Positions 1 through 9,671 of a stretch of DNA of 21,381 nucleotides are shown piece after piece; the stretch's first letter is position 1, and every line of letters begins with the position of its first letter. The position numbers were made by a program, and so were the translations under genes. Under the pieces are notes generated by a model that had not been told where the DNA came from, ran no database searches, and saw only the letters and a program-made list of their open reading frames with translations. The DNA comes from Mycolicibacterium porcinum (GTDB lineage: Bacteria > Actinomycetota > Actinomycetes > Mycobacteriales > Mycobacteriaceae), in assembly GCA_001942045.1 (NCBI GenBank), contig MSTD01000021.1, positions 7,620-29,000 of the forward strand, given 5' to 3'.

Positions 1-72
1 GGGGAAGCCCCCGTTGCGGTGGTCGGCGCCGCCGGGCACGCCGGCGCCAACCACCGCAACGGGGGCTTCCCC
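1..72. repeat. 31-bp near-perfect inverted repeat inside espE
   Basis: Bases 1-31 pair with 42-72 with a single mismatch (C24 against A49), leaving a 10-base centre. The outer sequence GGGGAAGCCCCCGTTGCGG is mirrored by CCGCAACGGGGGCTTCCCC. The left arm starts at the first base of the window, so the repeat may extend further upstream. It lies in the espE frame, where the right arm encodes Ala/Pro/Thr-rich sequence and the left arm encodes GKPPLRWSAP. It could be a real structured coding segment, a local inverted duplication, or a fold-back artefact if a contig begins here. Confidence 0.85.
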
Positions 73-592
73 GGGCATGGACGTGGCGGGTGTGGTGGCC
101 GGTGTGGTCAGTTCGATCCTCGGTCCGCTCGTCGGCGTCCTCGGCGGCATCGCGCAGGCGGCCGGTCAGGCGGCGCAGGTCGCCACCCAGGCCGCGCAGG
201 GCGCTGCCAAGCCGGCGTCAGAAGCTGATCCGGTCGATACCGGCCGGATCGGTGAGGCCGGTGAGGCAGCTGAGGCGGATGAGCGCGATCCGGGCAAAGA
301 AGATCACCCCGACGACGCCGATCGGGATGTCACCGGCGAAACGGCGGGTGACGATTCGGACGCCGAGGGGTTGCGTGAGGCCATTCCCGACGGCGACTCT
401 GCTGGCGAAGGTGGTGGCGGACCTGCGATGACGCTGCCTCCGGATCTGGAGGTCGCCTCTGCGTCCTGGGCCGGGGAAGGGCCCGCCCCGGTGTTCGTAC
501 CGACGGATTTGGAGCAGGGCCAGCTACGTCCGCCCGTGACCGCTACATTGGAGCGCGGTATTCCGGGATCTGCTGCGGTGCTCAACAGGTAG
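2..592 (+). CDS. espE: EspE, C-terminal part (5' end outside window)
   Basis: The frame is open from base 2 to a TAG at 590-592, giving 196 visible residues; the true start lies upstream. EspE is an ESX-1 secreted and surface-associated protein that pairs with EspF. Visible in order: a Pro/Ala/Thr-rich stretch, a hydrophobic helix-like segment (residues about 26-50, Val/Gly/Leu-rich), a Gln/Ala-rich amphipathic segment (about 49-67, GIAQAAGQAAQV...), then a long acidic Asp/Glu-rich tail ending GSAAVLNR. No conserved catalytic residue is expected in this family. The call rests mainly on position directly upstream of espF-espG1-espH-eccA1 and on composition typical of EspE tails. The first 72 bases form a nearly perfect inverted repeat within the reading frame, which is unusual. 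A TTG at 14 is in frame but is unlikely to be the real start, because it would remove the whole N-terminal helical-hairpin domain. Confidence 0.72.
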   Translation, partial: GKPPLRWSAPPGTPAPTTATGASPGMDVAGVVAGVVSSILGPLVGVLGGIAQAAGQAAQVATQAAQGAAKPASEADPVDTGRIGEAGEAAEADERDPGKEDHPDDADRDVTGETAGDDSDAEGLREAIPDGDSAGEGGGGPAMTLPPDLEVASASWAGEGPAPVFVPTDLEQGQLRPPVTATLERGIPGSAAVLNR

Positions 593-624
593 AGGTTCTG
601 GAATAACAGGAATCGAGGGGATTC

Positions 625-936
625 ATGTCGGGATATTTGCGGGTTGATACCGCTCATTTGCACGAGCTATCGGTCAAACAGGTGCGAGCTGCTGGTGACC
701 TGGTCTCAGCGACCCAGTTAGTCGAGGGCGCGGGCGCGTCGGTGCGACTCACACACGGACCGATTTCGTCGTCAACGGCTGAGGCGGTCGAGGCTGCGTT
801 GAACGCGCGTCGGGCAGCGGGAATTTCCATCGCCGAGGCATCGCAGGACCTCGGCGACAAGCTGACCGACGCCGCACGCCGGTACGACCGGACCGATGCG
901 ACGACGAGCGCCGCCCTCAGCGAAGCTGTCCGGTAG
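625..936 (+). CDS. espF: EspF, ESX-1 secretion-associated WXG100-like protein
   Basis: The product is 103 aa, the same length as M. tuberculosis EspF. It is a small helix-turn-helix protein of the EspC/EspF family, secreted by ESX-1 together with EspE. The turn between the two helices carries LTHGPIS in place of a WXG motif, as in other EspC/EspF proteins. After the second helix comes YDRTD (Tyr87 to Asp91), a canonical YxxxD type VII export signal. The ATG at 625 follows a GAGGGG ribosome binding site at 615-620. espE ends 32 bp upstream and espG1 starts 12 bp downstream, so the gene is inside the operon and directly follows its partner. The tail after YxxxD is short (SEAVR), so unlike EspE it has no low-complexity extension. 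Confidence 0.9.
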   Translation: MSGYLRVDTAHLHELSVKQVRAAGDLVSATQLVEGAGASVRLTHGPISSSTAEAVEAALNARRAAGISIAEASQDLGDKLTDAARRYDRTDATTSAALSEAVR

Positions 937-948
937 GGAGGCCAGGTC

Positions 949-1797
949 ATGATCACTCCTTACGAAGCCGATGCCAGCGCACCGCCGATTGACGATGTTG
1001 TCGGGGTCGAACTAACCATCGACGGGATCCTGGTGATCGCCGACAAGCTGGGGCTGACGGATTTCCCGCCCTCGATGGGTATCCGGTTGAACATCCCACA
1101 ACCCGATCTGCGGAAGATCGTCTGGGAACAAGTCGAGCGCGACCTGACGGCCCAGGGTGTGCTGGATGTATTCGGTAATCCGCACCCTGAAGTGGCGGCC
1201 ATGCTGGATACCCTCAGCCGGCCTGACCGCACGATCGAGGGTCGCTGGTGGCGCCGCGATCTGGGCGGAAAGATGATCCGGTTCGTGGTCTGTCGCAAGG
1301 GCGGCCGGCATGTCGTCGCCGCCCGCGACAACGACATGCTGGTGCTGCAGCGCGTGGCCGCGCAAGTGGGGCTGGCGGGCATGGTGAACACCGTGCTCGG
1401 GGAAGGCAATCCGGCCAACGTCGAGCCCTTGACCGGTGTCGCGGCGACTCTCGCCAATTGCCGCACCGCCGACGAACTCACCGGTTACGGCATCCCTCCC
1501 ACCTCGGCAAGGGTGTACGCGAAGATCATCTCGGAGCCCGAAAGCTGGGTGGAGCTCGTGGCGACCGAGCGCAATCCCGGTGGCACCATCTCGGAGGTGG
1601 ATGTGGCCGCCGGCGTGCTCGATTCCAGGCAGGGGCGCATCGTCTCCATCCCGCGGCGGGTGAACGGTGAGCTCTACGGCAGTTTCTTGACCGGTACCAG
1701 GGACAATCTGCAGCGCGCCCTCGATGCGTTGGTCGAATTCCTGCCATCGGGCTCGTGGTTCGACAAGTCCGAGTCGGACAGCTCCTACCTGCACTGA
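949..1797 (+). CDS. espG1: EspG1, ESX-1 PE/PPE-specific chaperone
   Basis: The product is 282 aa, against 283 in M. tuberculosis. EspG proteins are cytosolic chaperones that bind the tip of the PPE partner in PE/PPE heterodimers, keep them soluble and direct them to their own ESX machine; the expected client here is the PE35/PPE68 pair encoded further on. The protein opens with the family's N-terminal strand-helix region (VVGVELTIDGILVIADKLGL), and its overall length and alternating beta/helix pattern fit the EspG fold. It has no signal peptide or membrane segment. The ATG at 949 is preceded by AGGGAGG at 935-941, which overlaps the espF stop codon, consistent with coupled translation. espH follows after 14 bp. 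The family assignment is firm; client specificity is inferred from locus membership. Confidence 0.9.
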   Translation: MITPYEADASAPPIDDVVGVELTIDGILVIADKLGLTDFPPSMGIRLNIPQPDLRKIVWEQVERDLTAQGVLDVFGNPHPEVAAMLDTLSRPDRTIEGRWWRRDLGGKMIRFVVCRKGGRHVVAARDNDMLVLQRVAAQVGLAGMVNTVLGEGNPANVEPLTGVAATLANCRTADELTGYGIPPTSARVYAKIISEPESWVELVATERNPGGTISEVDVAAGVLDSRQGRIVSIPRRVNGELYGSFLTGTRDNLQRALDALVEFLPSGSWFDKSESDSSYLH

Positions 1798-1811
1798 AAG
1801 AGGGCGCAACG

Positions 1812-2351
1812 GTGGGTGACTTTCCGCCACATGATCCGGACGACGATGATGACTATGACGGCCTCTCGGCGTTGGATTTCTCGTACTCGGACGATGGTTC
1901 GGACAAGGCCGCGCTGGATTCGCTCGGGACGTACGACGGCATCGCTTTTTCCGGTGATGAGGGTTCCGGCGATGGTGAGTACTCGGACGCGTCGGGTGAT
2001 GAGGACGAGAACTTCGCCGCATCGTTGTTCACCGTCACCAACCCGCCCGAAAGCGTCACGGTGACGGTGTTCATGGATGGTCGGGTGCATGACATCGAGT
2101 TGGCGCCGAAAATAGACAATCTGTCCGAACGGGATCTCGCCGAGGAGATCCTGGTGATCGCGGGTCTGGCCGCGCAAAAGGCCAAATCCGCCCAGTACAC
2201 CGTCATGCTCGCCGGGATGCGCGAGCATGGGCACGACGACGCGGCGACCCGCGACTTTCTGACCCGTGACCTGGATCTGCTCACCCCGGAGCAAGCGGAT
2301 GTTGCTCGGGCCCAGGTCTTTTCGACGCGCTATGGAGGCGAAAATGGTTGA
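1812..2351 (+). CDS. espH: EspH, ESX-1 associated acidic cytosolic protein
   Basis: I start this gene at the GTG at 1812 (VGDFPPHDPDDDDDYDGLSALDF), giving 179 aa, close to the 183 aa of M. tuberculosis EspH. Two arguments support this start: GAAAGAGGG lies just upstream at 1796-1804, and the resulting N-terminus resembles the acidic Asp-rich start of known EspH (LDALDF). An in-frame GTG at 1755 would overlap espG1 by 43 bp. Residues 1-70 are Asp/Ser/Gly-rich and probably disordered. The C-terminal half is folded: FTVTNPPESVTVTVFMDGRV, then helices ending in VFSTRYG, all matching the family. EspH is needed for EspE/EspF handling in other mycobacteria; its biochemical role is not settled. The stop codon overlaps the eccA1 start by 8 nt. 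Confidence 0.87.
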   Translation: MGDFPPHDPDDDDDYDGLSALDFSYSDDGSDKAALDSLGTYDGIAFSGDEGSGDGEYSDASGDEDENFAASLFTVTNPPESVTVTVFMDGRVHDIELAPKIDNLSERDLAEEILVIAGLAAQKAKSAQYTVMLAGMREHGHDDAATRDFLTRDLDLLTPEQADVARAQVFSTRYGGENG

Positions 2352-4068
2352 CCACCTCGCGGGGATGTTCGGCTCGGCAGTGGGGATGCTGAGCAGTTCG
2401 CCGGCGCGCTCGCTCGAGTTGTTCACCGAGATCACCAATTACGATGAGTCCGCTTGTGACGCGTGGGTAGGTCGCATCAGGTGTGGTGACACCGACCGGG
2501 TGACGTTGTTCCGGGCGTGGTATTCACGCTCGAACTTCGGCCAATTGGCCGGCTCGGCCGAGATCTCGATGAACGCCGTGGGTGCGCGGGTACCGATCGG
2601 TGGCATCTACGGGAAGGAGATTTCCTACCCGATAAATTCGCCCCTGGCGATCACCATGGGTTTCGCTGTGCAGGAGGCGGACGAGGGCAACTATGCCGAC
2701 GCGATGGAGGCATTGGAAGATGCCCCGGCGGGCGGCTCGGACCATTTGGTGGCCTGGGTCAAGGCGGTGATCTACGGTGCGGCGCAACGCTGGACCGATG
2801 TGATCGATCAGGTGCGTGGCGCCGACCGGTGGCCGGACAAGTTCCTCGCCGCGGCGGCCGGCGTGGCTCACGGTGTCGCCGCGGCCAACCTCGGGCTGTT
2901 CACCGAGGCCGACCGTCGCCTCACCGAAGCGAACGACACCCCGGCCGGTCAGGCATGTGCGCCGGCGATCGCGTGGTACCTGGCGATGTCCCGTCGATAC
3001 CAGGGCAACGAGGAATCCGCGCAGGTTCTCCTGGAATGGTTGCAGGCGAACTTCCCGGAACCCAAAGTGACTGCGGCGCTGCGTGATCCGGCCTACCGAT
3101 TGGACACCACCACCGCCGAGAAGATCGCTGCCCGCACCGATCCGTGGGATCCGTCGAGCGTGGTGGCCGATACTTCGGGACGTGACAAGCTACTCGCCGA
3201 GGCGCAGGCCGAGCTCGACCGGCAGATCGGTCTCAGCCGGGTCAAGGAGCAGATCGAGGCGTATCGGGCGGCGACCCAGATGGCCAGGATCCGGGCGGCG
3301 CGCGGCATGAAGGTGGCCCAGACCTCCAAGCACATGATTTTCGCCGGACCGCCCGGCACGGGTAAGACGACGATTGCGCGCGTGGTGGCCAACATTCTGG
3401 CCGGCCTCGGGGTGATCGCCGAGCCGAAGTTGATCGAAACGTCGCGCAAGGATTTCGTCGCCGAGTACGAGGGCCAGTCCGCGGTCAAGACCGCGAAGAC
3501 CATCGATCGCGCCTTGGGCGGGGTGCTTTTCATCGATGAGGCCTACACCCTGGTACAGGAGCGGGACGGCCGGGCCGATCCCTTCGGCACGGAGGCGCTG
3601 GACACCCTGCTGGCGCGGATGGAGAACGACCGGGACCGTCTGGTGGTCATCATCGCCGGTTACAGCAACGACATCGATCGTTTGTTGGAGGCGAACGACG
3701 GCCTGCGGTCACGGTTCGCCACCCGGATCGAGTTCGACTCGTACTCGCCCGACGACATCGTCGAGATCGCCAAAGTCATTGCCAAAGCCAATGATTCGTG
3801 GCTCGACGACGACGCTGCCAAGCGGGTCCACGAGGCGGCGACGCTGTTGAGTCAACGCACTCTGAACAACAAGCCGGCGTTGGACATCGCGGGTAACGGC
3901 CGCTATGCGCGTCAATTGGTGGAGGCCGGCGAGCAGAACCGGGACATGCGACTGTCCCGGTCCCTCGACTTCGACAGCCTGGGCGTCGAGCAGCTCAGTG
4001 AGGTCAACGGCGAAGATATGGCGACGGCGATCGCGGCAGTCCACGGCCGCCTGAACATCGGCGCATAG
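2344..4068 (+). CDS. eccA1: EccA1, cytosolic AAA+ ATPase of ESX-1
   Basis: The product is 574 aa (573 in M. tuberculosis). Residues 1 to about 280 form the TPR-like N-terminal domain ([19 protein letters not shown] and onward), followed by a CbxX/CfqX-type AAA+ domain. Walker A is GPPGTGKT at 335-342 and Walker B is FIDEA with Asp398/Glu399; a sensor-like GYSND and an arginine stretch [12 protein letters not shown] follow. EccA1 is thought to act on Esp and PE/PPE substrates or their chaperones in the cytosol. The ATG at 2344 is preferred because GGAGG lies at 2334-2338 and the protein then begins [16 protein letters not shown], like known EccA1. The frame is open upstream to 2266, but that would bury the start deep inside espH. 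Overlap with espH is 8 nt and the gap to eccB1 is 2 nt. Confidence 0.96.
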   Translation: MVDHLAGMFGSAVGMLSSSPARSLELFTEITNYDESACDAWVGRIRCGDTDRVTLFRAWYSRSNFGQLAGSAEISMNAVGARVPIGGIYGKEISYPINSPLAITMGFAVQEADEGNYADAMEALEDAPAGGSDHLVAWVKAVIYGAAQRWTDVIDQVRGADRWPDKFLAAAAGVAHGVAAANLGLFTEADRRLTEANDTPAGQACAPAIAWYLAMSRRYQGNEESAQVLLEWLQANFPEPKVTAALRDPAYRLDTTTAEKIAARTDPWDPSSVVADTSGRDKLLAEAQAELDRQIGLSRVKEQIEAYRAATQMARIRAARGMKVAQTSKHMIFAGPPGTGKTTIARVVANILAGLGVIAEPKLIETSRKDFVAEYEGQSAVKTAKTIDRALGGVLFIDEAYTLVQERDGRADPFGTEALDTLLARMENDRDRLVVIIAGYSNDIDRLLEANDGLRSRFATRIEFDSYSPDDIVEIAKVIAKANDSWLDDDAAKRVHEAATLLSQRTLNNKPALDIAGNGRYARQLVEAGEQNRDMRLSRSLDFDSLGVEQLSEVNGEDMATAIAAVHGRLNIGA

Positions 4069-4070
4069 AG

Positions 4071-5513
4071 ATGGCAGGTTTCCGGCTCACCACCAAGGTC
4101 CAGGTCAGTGGCTGGCGCTTCCTGTTGCGCCGCGTCGAGCACGCGATCGTACGTCGGGATACCCGGATGTTCGACGATCCGTTGCAGTTCTACAGCCGTG
4201 CGGTGTTCGCCGGGATCGTCGTCTCGGTGCTGATCTGTCTGGGTGCGGCATTGATGGCGTACTTCAAGCCGCTCGGCAAGCAGGGCAGCGATCAGTTGCT
4301 GGTGGATCGGACGACCAATCAGCTCTACGTGATGCTGCCCGGCACCAATCTCCTGCGGCCGGTGTACAACCTCACCTCGGCTCGGCTGGTCCTCGGAAAC
4401 CCCGGCACCCCGGCCGCGGTGAAGTCCGAGGAGCTCAATCGGTTGCCCAAGGGACAACCGATCGGCATTCCCGGTGCGCCGTATGCCACGCCGACCGGAG
4501 CGTCCGCCTCGCGGTGGAGCCTGTGCGACACGGTGGCGAAGGCGGACAGCTCCGCGCCCAAGGTCGAACAGTCGATCCTGATCCGTTCGCTCACCACGGA
4601 TCTGGGCGTCGGCCCCATGCGTGCGAACCAGGGCATGTTGGTGTCATTCGAGGGCGCGAACTGGCTTGTCACCGCCGACGGCCGACACAGCATCGACCTG
4701 GCCGATCGGGCGGTGAGTTCGGCGGTGGGGATCCCCGTCACGGCGAAGGCGACACCGGTGTCCGAGGGCCTGTTCAACGCGCTGGCCAACATGGGCCCGT
4801 GGCAGCTGCCGGCGATTCCGGCGGCCGGAGCACCGAATACCGTTGGCCTGCCCGAGAACCTGGTGATCGGGTCGGTGTTCCAGACCGCTACCGAGTCCGA
4901 GCCGCAGCACTACGTGGTGTTGCCGGACGGGGTGGCCCGGGTGAACGCCCCGACCGCTGCGGCCTTGCGCGCCACCAATTCCTACGGTCTGCTCCAGCCG
5001 CCCTCCGTGGAGGCCAGTGTGGTCGCAAAGATCGCCGAGCAGGTGTATGTCTCGCCACTGCCGGACAAGCCGCTCGAGGTGCTGCTTCGTCAGGACGCGC
5101 CCGTGCTGTGCTGGGCGTGGCAGCGTGAGCCGGGCGATCAGGCTCCGAAGACCACCGTTATCGCCGGTCGGCGGCTACCGCTCCCGCCGTCGGCGGTCGG
5201 CACCGGAATCGACCAGATCGGGGGTGACGCAACGGTGTACATCGAAGGTGGCCAATTCGTTCGTCTGCAGTCGCCGGATCCTCGGGTGGGCGAGAGCCTG
5301 TACTACATCGACCCGCAAGGAGTGCGGTACGGCGTTGCCAATGATGACACCGCCAAGAATCTGGGCTTGTCCGGTGCGGTGAACGCTCCGTGGCAGGTCG
5401 TCGGGCTGCTGGTGGAGGGCCCGGTGTTGTCGAAGGAGGCGGCTCTGCTGGAGCACGACACGCTCCCAGCCGACCCCAATCCCCGCAAAGTCGAAAGCAA
5501 GCAAGGCTCATGA
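4071..5513 (+). CDS. eccB1: EccB1, ESX-1 core membrane/periplasmic component
   Basis: The product is 480 aa, the same length as M. tuberculosis EccB1. A short cytosolic N-terminus (residues 1-43, with the conserved [14 protein letters not shown] motif) is followed by one transmembrane helix (about 44-65) and a large periplasmic domain with the repeated beta folds of this family. Cys152 and Cys347 sit where the family's structural disulfide is found. EccB is one of the conserved components of the inner-membrane translocation complex, with EccC, EccD and EccE. The ATG lies 2 bp after the eccA1 stop, and the stop codon overlaps the eccCa1 start (ATGA, 4 nt), indicating translational coupling. 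The C-terminus is Pro/Lys-rich and probably flexible. Confidence 0.96.
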   Translation: MAGFRLTTKVQVSGWRFLLRRVEHAIVRRDTRMFDDPLQFYSRAVFAGIVVSVLICLGAALMAYFKPLGKQGSDQLLVDRTTNQLYVMLPGTNLLRPVYNLTSARLVLGNPGTPAAVKSEELNRLPKGQPIGIPGAPYATPTGASASRWSLCDTVAKADSSAPKVEQSILIRSLTTDLGVGPMRANQGMLVSFEGANWLVTADGRHSIDLADRAVSSAVGIPVTAKATPVSEGLFNALANMGPWQLPAIPAAGAPNTVGLPENLVIGSVFQTATESEPQHYVVLPDGVARVNAPTAAALRATNSYGLLQPPSVEASVVAKIAEQVYVSPLPDKPLEVLLRQDAPVLCWAWQREPGDQAPKTTVIAGRRLPLPPSAVGTGIDQIGGDATVYIEGGQFVRLQSPDPRVGESLYYIDPQGVRYGVANDDTAKNLGLSGAVNAPWQVVGLLVEGPVLSKEAALLEHDTLPADPNPRKVESKQGS

Positions 5514-7738
5514 CAACGAGGAAGTTCACCCCGACGATCAAACGGGGTCCGCGGCTGACACCCGGCGAGATCAACGTCGCCCCACCGGATGATCTCGGCA
5601 TCGAGATCCCGCCATCGGGCATGCAGAAGGCCATGCCATATGTCATGGGCGGCTGCATGATCGGCATGATCGCGATCATGATCTTCACCGGGGTACGTCA
5701 GTTGTCCCCGTACATGTTGATGATGCCGCTGATGATGATCATGGGCACGGTCGGTTTCATGGGCAGCGGTGGTGGCGGCGGCAAGAAAGTCCCCGAGATC
5801 AACGCCGACCGCAAGGAATACCTGCGATACCTGGCTGGGCTGCGCACCCGCGTGACGTCCTCGGCTGCCGCGCAGGTGGCGTTCTTCGGTTACCACGCAC
5901 CGCATCCCGACGATCTGTTGTCGATCATCGGGACTCACCGACAGTGGTCTCGTCAGGCCAACTCGGACTTCTATGCCGCTACCCGCATCGGCATCGGTGC
6001 CGAGATCGCGGTGGACCGGTTGCTCAAGCCAAACACCAGCGGTGACCTGGCGGGTCCGGACGGCGCCCCGCAGGCACATCTGGAGCCGGTCAGTCACATG
6101 TGGGTGACGAAGTTCCTGCGGACTCACGGCCTGATTCACGATTGTCCGAAACTTGTTCAGCTGCGGACCTTTCCGACGATCGCCGTGGGTGGCGACATCG
6201 GCCGCGCGTCAGCGCTGCTGACCGCGATGATCTGCCATCTGGCGGTGTTCCATCCGCCGGACCTGTTGCAGATCCGGGTGCTCACCGACAATCCGGAGGA
6301 TCCGAACTGGTCGTGGCTGAAGTGGTTGCCGCACGTGCAGCACCAGACCGACACCGATGCGGCCGGGCCCACCCGGCTGGTGTACACCCGCCCCGACGGC
6401 CTGAGTGATCTGACGGCGCGCGGCCCGCACAGCGCTGACGCCGCGCCCGGTGGGCCGTACGTGATCGTGGTGGATCTGACCGGCGGCAAGGCCGGGTTCC
6501 CGGTCGACGGCCGGGCCGGCGTCACCGTCCTCACGCTGGGCAATCACCGCGGGTCGGCGTACCGGTTGCGGGTCGATTCGGACGGAACTGCCGACGACAA
6601 GCTGCCAAACCAGAATTACCGCGAGGTGACGCGGGTGGTCGACCGGATGACTCCCGCGCAGGCCACCCGGATCGCCCGCAAGCTGGCGGGTTGGTCGATC
6701 ACCGGCACGATCATCGACAAGAACGTCCGGGTCCAGAAGAAGGTGTCCAACGAGTGGCACCATCTGGTGGGTGCCAAATCGGTGGAGGAAGTGGTCCCGG
6801 CTCGGTGGCGGATGTTCGCCGACACGGACCGTGACCGGCTCCGGATCCCATTCGGTCACGAGCTGAAGTCGGGTGAGGTCAGTTATCTCGACATCAAGGA
6901 AGGCGCGGAGTTCGGCGCCGGCCCGCACGGCATGCTCATCGGCACCACGGGTTCGGGCAAGTCGGAGTTCTTGCGGACCCTGATCCTGTCGTTGGTGGCG
7001 ACCCACCACCCTGACCAGATCAACCTGTTGCTCACCGACTTCAAGGGCGGTTCGACCTTCCTGGGTATGGAGAAGCTGCCGCACACCGCGGCCGTCGTCA
7101 CCAACATGGAAGAGGAAGCCGAACTCGTCGGACGTATGGGCGAGGTGCTCACCGGTGAACTCGATCGGCGTCAGTCGATCCTGCGCCAAGCCGGCATGCA
7201 GGTGGGTGCGGCGGGTGCCCTCTCGGGCGTGGCCGAGTACGAGAAGCATCGTGAGCGCGGCGCGGATCTGCCGCCGCTGCCGACGCTATTCGTGGTGGTC
7301 GACGAGTTCGCCGAGTTGCTGCAGAATCACCCGGACTTCATCCAGTTGTTCGACCGGATCTGCCGTGTGGGCCGCTCGCTGCGTGTGCACCTGCTCCTGG
7401 CGACGCAGTCGCTCAATACCGGTGGTGCGCGCATCGACAAGCTCGAGCCCAACCTCACCTACCGAATCGCGTTGCGCACCACCAGTTCCGCCGAATCCAA
7501 GGCGGTGATCGGCACCCCCGAGGCGCAGTACATCACCAACAAGGAGAGCGGTGTCGGTTTCCTGCGCGTGGGTATGGAGGATCCGGTGAAGTTCCGGAGC
7601 GTCTACACCGGCAACAATTACGTGCCCTCCCAGGACGACTCGGCCGACGGTGAGGCCAAGCCGCGGGCGAAACGGCAGGCCCGGGTGCGGATTCACCAGT
7701 TCACGACCACTCCCATCTTCGATACGGCGGTGAACTGA
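5510..7738 (+). CDS. eccCa1: EccCa1, FtsK/SpoIIIE-type ATPase, membrane half
   Basis: The product is 742 aa (747 in M. tuberculosis). It begins [20 protein letters not shown], the conserved EccC N-terminus. Two transmembrane helices lie at about 43-61 and 68-86, followed by the DUF/stalk region and the first FtsK/SpoIIIE ATPase domain. Walker A is GTTGSGKS at 478-485, and Walker B is FVVVDEF with Asp598/Glu599. This is the motor that drives substrates through the ESX-1 membrane complex. It is split from EccCb1, as is usual for ESX-1, whereas other ESX systems carry a single EccC chain. I chose the ATG at 5510 overlapping the eccB1 stop; upstream in-frame starts such as 5390 lie inside eccB1 and would add non-family sequence. 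eccCb1 follows after 1 nt. Confidence 0.97.
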   Translation: MTTRKFTPTIKRGPRLTPGEINVAPPDDLGIEIPPSGMQKAMPYVMGGCMIGMIAIMIFTGVRQLSPYMLMMPLMMIMGTVGFMGSGGGGGKKVPEINADRKEYLRYLAGLRTRVTSSAAAQVAFFGYHAPHPDDLLSIIGTHRQWSRQANSDFYAATRIGIGAEIAVDRLLKPNTSGDLAGPDGAPQAHLEPVSHMWVTKFLRTHGLIHDCPKLVQLRTFPTIAVGGDIGRASALLTAMICHLAVFHPPDLLQIRVLTDNPEDPNWSWLKWLPHVQHQTDTDAAGPTRLVYTRPDGLSDLTARGPHSADAAPGGPYVIVVDLTGGKAGFPVDGRAGVTVLTLGNHRGSAYRLRVDSDGTADDKLPNQNYREVTRVVDRMTPAQATRIARKLAGWSITGTIIDKNVRVQKKVSNEWHHLVGAKSVEEVVPARWRMFADTDRDRLRIPFGHELKSGEVSYLDIKEGAEFGAGPHGMLIGTTGSGKSEFLRTLILSLVATHHPDQINLLLTDFKGGSTFLGMEKLPHTAAVVTNMEEEAELVGRMGEVLTGELDRRQSILRQAGMQVGAAGALSGVAEYEKHRERGADLPPLPTLFVVVDEFAELLQNHPDFIQLFDRICRVGRSLRVHLLLATQSLNTGGARIDKLEPNLTYRIALRTTSSAESKAVIGTPEAQYITNKESGVGFLRVGMEDPVKFRSVYTGNNYVPSQDDSADGEAKPRAKRQARVRIHQFTTTPIFDTAVN

Positions 7739-7739
7739 G

Positions 7740-9512
7740 ATGAGTACAGACGCTGAGCCCAGGGTGTTGCGTGAGGTTGTCCTCGCTCAGCTGGGTACTG
7801 GTGAGAGCCGCGCCTACAAGATGTGGCTGCCGCCGTTGACGGATCCGACCCCGGTCAATGAGTTGATCGAGCGCGATTACCAGCGCCAGCCGCTGCGCTT
7901 CGGGCTCGGCATCATGGACGAGCCGCGTCGGCACCGCCAAGAGGTGTGGGGCGTCGATGTGTCTGCGGCGGGCGGCAATATCGCGATCGGCGGCGCGCCG
8001 CAGACCGGCAAGTCGACGTTCCTGCAGACTCTGTTGCTCTCGGCTGCGGCGACCCACACGCCGCGGCAGGTGCAGTTCTATTGCATCGACCTCGGTGGCG
8101 GCGGCCTGATGTACATGGAGGATCTGCCGCACGTGGGCGGCGTGGCCACCCGCGCCGAGCCGGATCGAGTCAACCGCGTGGTCGCCGAGGTCAAATCGGT
8201 ACTGCGGGCCCGTGAGCAGGTGTTCAAGCAGTATCGAGTGGGGTCCATCGCGGCGTACCGCGAGATGCGCGAAGATCCGAACAATCCGGCTGCCCAGGAT
8301 CCGTTCGGTGACGTCTTCCTGGTGATCGACGGCTGGCCGGCGTTCGTCGCCGAATTCCCTGATCTCGAGGCGACGGTGCAGGACCTGGCGGGCCAGGGGC
8401 TGGCGTTCGGGGTACACCTGATCATCTCGACGCCACGATGGACCGAGCTCAAGGCACGCGTGCGTGACTACCTGGGCACCAAGATCGAATTCCGACTGGG
8501 TGACGTCAACGAGACACAGATCGACCGCATCACACGCGAAATCCCGGCGAATCGTCCTGGCCGGGCAGTGTCAATGGAGAAGCACCACCTGATGATGGGG
8601 GTGCCGCGGCTCGACGGCGTGCACAGCGCCGACAACATCGTCGCGGCGATCTCGGCGGGTGTGGAGCAGATCGCGTCACAGCACACCGATCGGGCACCGC
8701 AGGTGCGGGTGCTGCCAGAACGGATCTACCTGCATCAGCTCGATCCGAATCCGCCGGGACCGGACTCGGACTACAGGATCCGCTGGCAGGTGCCGCTGGG
8801 TGTGCGCGAGTCCGACCTCACGGTTGCCTACAACCAGATGAGCGTGACGCCGCACCAGCTCATCTTCGGCGCCCCGAAATCGGGCAAAACACGCATCGCG
8901 CATGCGTTGGCACAGGCGATCTGCAGTCGCAACAGTCCGGATCAGGTGCGGTTCATGCTCGCCGATTACCGGTCTGGGCTACTCGATGCGGTACCCGACT
9001 CGCACCTGCTGAACGCCGGTGCGATCAACCGCAACAGCGGCTCGCTGGAAGAGGCGATCAAAGCGCTGGCCTTCAACCTGAAGCAGCGGCTCCCACCGCC
9101 AGACCTAACCACCGCGCAATTGCGATCTCGATCGTGGTGGAAGGGTCCTGACATCGTGCTGCTGGTCGACGACTGGCACATGATCGTGGCGGCGTCCGGG
9201 ATGATGACACCGATGACACCGCTGGTACCGCTGCTGCCGGCATCGGCCGATATCGGTTTGCACATCATTGCGACGTGCCAGATGAGTCAGGCGCATCGCG
9301 CCACGATGGACAAATTCGTGGGCACCGCATACGGCGCTGGTTCGCCGACGATGTTTCTGTCGGGCGAGAAAAACGACTTCCCCTCCCGGGAGATCATTGT
9401 CAAGAAAAGGCCACCTGGCCAGGCGTTTCTGGTCGCTCCGGACGGCAAGGAAGTCATCCAGGCGGCCTACGTCGATCCACCCGACGAAGAAGTGTTAGCA
9501 GCACCCCAGTAG
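7740..9512 (+). CDS. eccCb1: EccCb1, FtsK/SpoIIIE-type ATPase, soluble half that recognises EsxB
   Basis: The product is 590 aa, with two tandem FtsK/SpoIIIE ATPase domains and no membrane segment. The first has Walker A GAPQTGKS (85-92) and a Walker B ending LVIDGW (Asp197). The second has GAPKSGKT (377-384) and VLLVDDW (Asp477/Asp478). Both are degenerate compared with EccCa1, because a Gly or Trp follows the Asp in place of the catalytic Glu. In M. tuberculosis this protein binds the C-terminal signal of EsxB and joins EccCa1 to complete the motor. The tail is short and acidic ([12 protein letters not shown]). The ATG at 7740 follows the eccCa1 stop by 1 nt. The operon appears to end here, since 159 bp of non-coding sequence with hairpins follows. 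Confidence 0.96.
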   Translation: MSTDAEPRVLREVVLAQLGTGESRAYKMWLPPLTDPTPVNELIERDYQRQPLRFGLGIMDEPRRHRQEVWGVDVSAAGGNIAIGGAPQTGKSTFLQTLLLSAAATHTPRQVQFYCIDLGGGGLMYMEDLPHVGGVATRAEPDRVNRVVAEVKSVLRAREQVFKQYRVGSIAAYREMREDPNNPAAQDPFGDVFLVIDGWPAFVAEFPDLEATVQDLAGQGLAFGVHLIISTPRWTELKARVRDYLGTKIEFRLGDVNETQIDRITREIPANRPGRAVSMEKHHLMMGVPRLDGVHSADNIVAAISAGVEQIASQHTDRAPQVRVLPERIYLHQLDPNPPGPDSDYRIRWQVPLGVRESDLTVAYNQMSVTPHQLIFGAPKSGKTRIAHALAQAICSRNSPDQVRFMLADYRSGLLDAVPDSHLLNAGAINRNSGSLEEAIKALAFNLKQRLPPPDLTTAQLRSRSWWKGPDIVLLVDDWHMIVAASGMMTPMTPLVPLLPASADIGLHIIATCQMSQAHRATMDKFVGTAYGAGSPTMFLSGEKNDFPSREIIVKKRPPGQAFLVAPDGKEVIQAAYVDPPDEEVLAAPQ

Positions 9513-9524
9513 GGCAGTTAGTAT
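9495..9524 (+). promoter_or_regulatory. Candidate SigA-type promoter for pe35-ppe68-esxB-esxA
   Basis: TTAGCA (9495-9500) and TAGTAT (9519-9524) are spaced 18 bp apart at the end of eccCb1. They would start a transcript near 9530 with a leader of about 140 nt carrying both hairpins. The match to consensus is moderate and the call is tentative. Confidence 0.25.
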
Positions 9525-9545
9525 TTATCCAACGCACTCAGCAAC

Positions 9546-9565
9546 GCTGGCGGCGGCCCGCCAGC
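9546..9565 (+). terminator. GC-rich hairpin after eccCb1
   Basis: GCTGGCGG (9546-9553) is perfectly complementary to CCGCCAGC (9558-9565) around a 4-nt CGGC loop, 33 bp after the eccCb1 stop. There is no T run after it, so it would be a non-canonical terminator or attenuator, or simply a leader structure. Confidence 0.4.
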
Positions 9566-9591
9566 AAAGGAATCGGGGGACAGGTTCCTTG

Positions 9592-9620
9592 GCTACATGG
9601 CAAATGTTCTGCCATGTAGC
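9592..9620 (+). promoter_or_regulatory. 11-bp stem-loop in the pe35 leader
   Basis: GCTACATGGCA (9592-9602) pairs perfectly with TGCCATGTAGC (9610-9620) around the 7-nt loop AATGTTC. It ends 51 bases before the pe35 ATG. No T run follows, so a classical terminator is unlikely; an mRNA leader structure or a protein-binding palindrome fits better. The stem contains an in-frame ATG (9597) that would extend pe35. Confidence 0.5.
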
Positions 9621-9671
9621 TCTTGGGTGCTTGTCCCTGGTTATTTCGAATCGACACAGGGGAGCAAGCAA

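Noticed and set aside
2266..2343. Upstream extension of eccA1 to an ATG at 2266
   Set aside because: It would overlap espH by 86 bp and add residues absent from EccA1; the ATG at 2344 has GGAGG at the right distance.
5390..5509. Upstream extension of eccCa1 into eccB1
   Set aside because: The conserved EccC N-terminus starts exactly at the ATG at 5510, which overlaps the eccB1 stop.
9597..9671. Upstream ATG that would give a 122-aa PE35
   Set aside because: The extra residues are unlike PE N-termini, the ATG lies inside a hairpin stem, and the ATG at 9672 has a better ribosome binding site and gives the family length.
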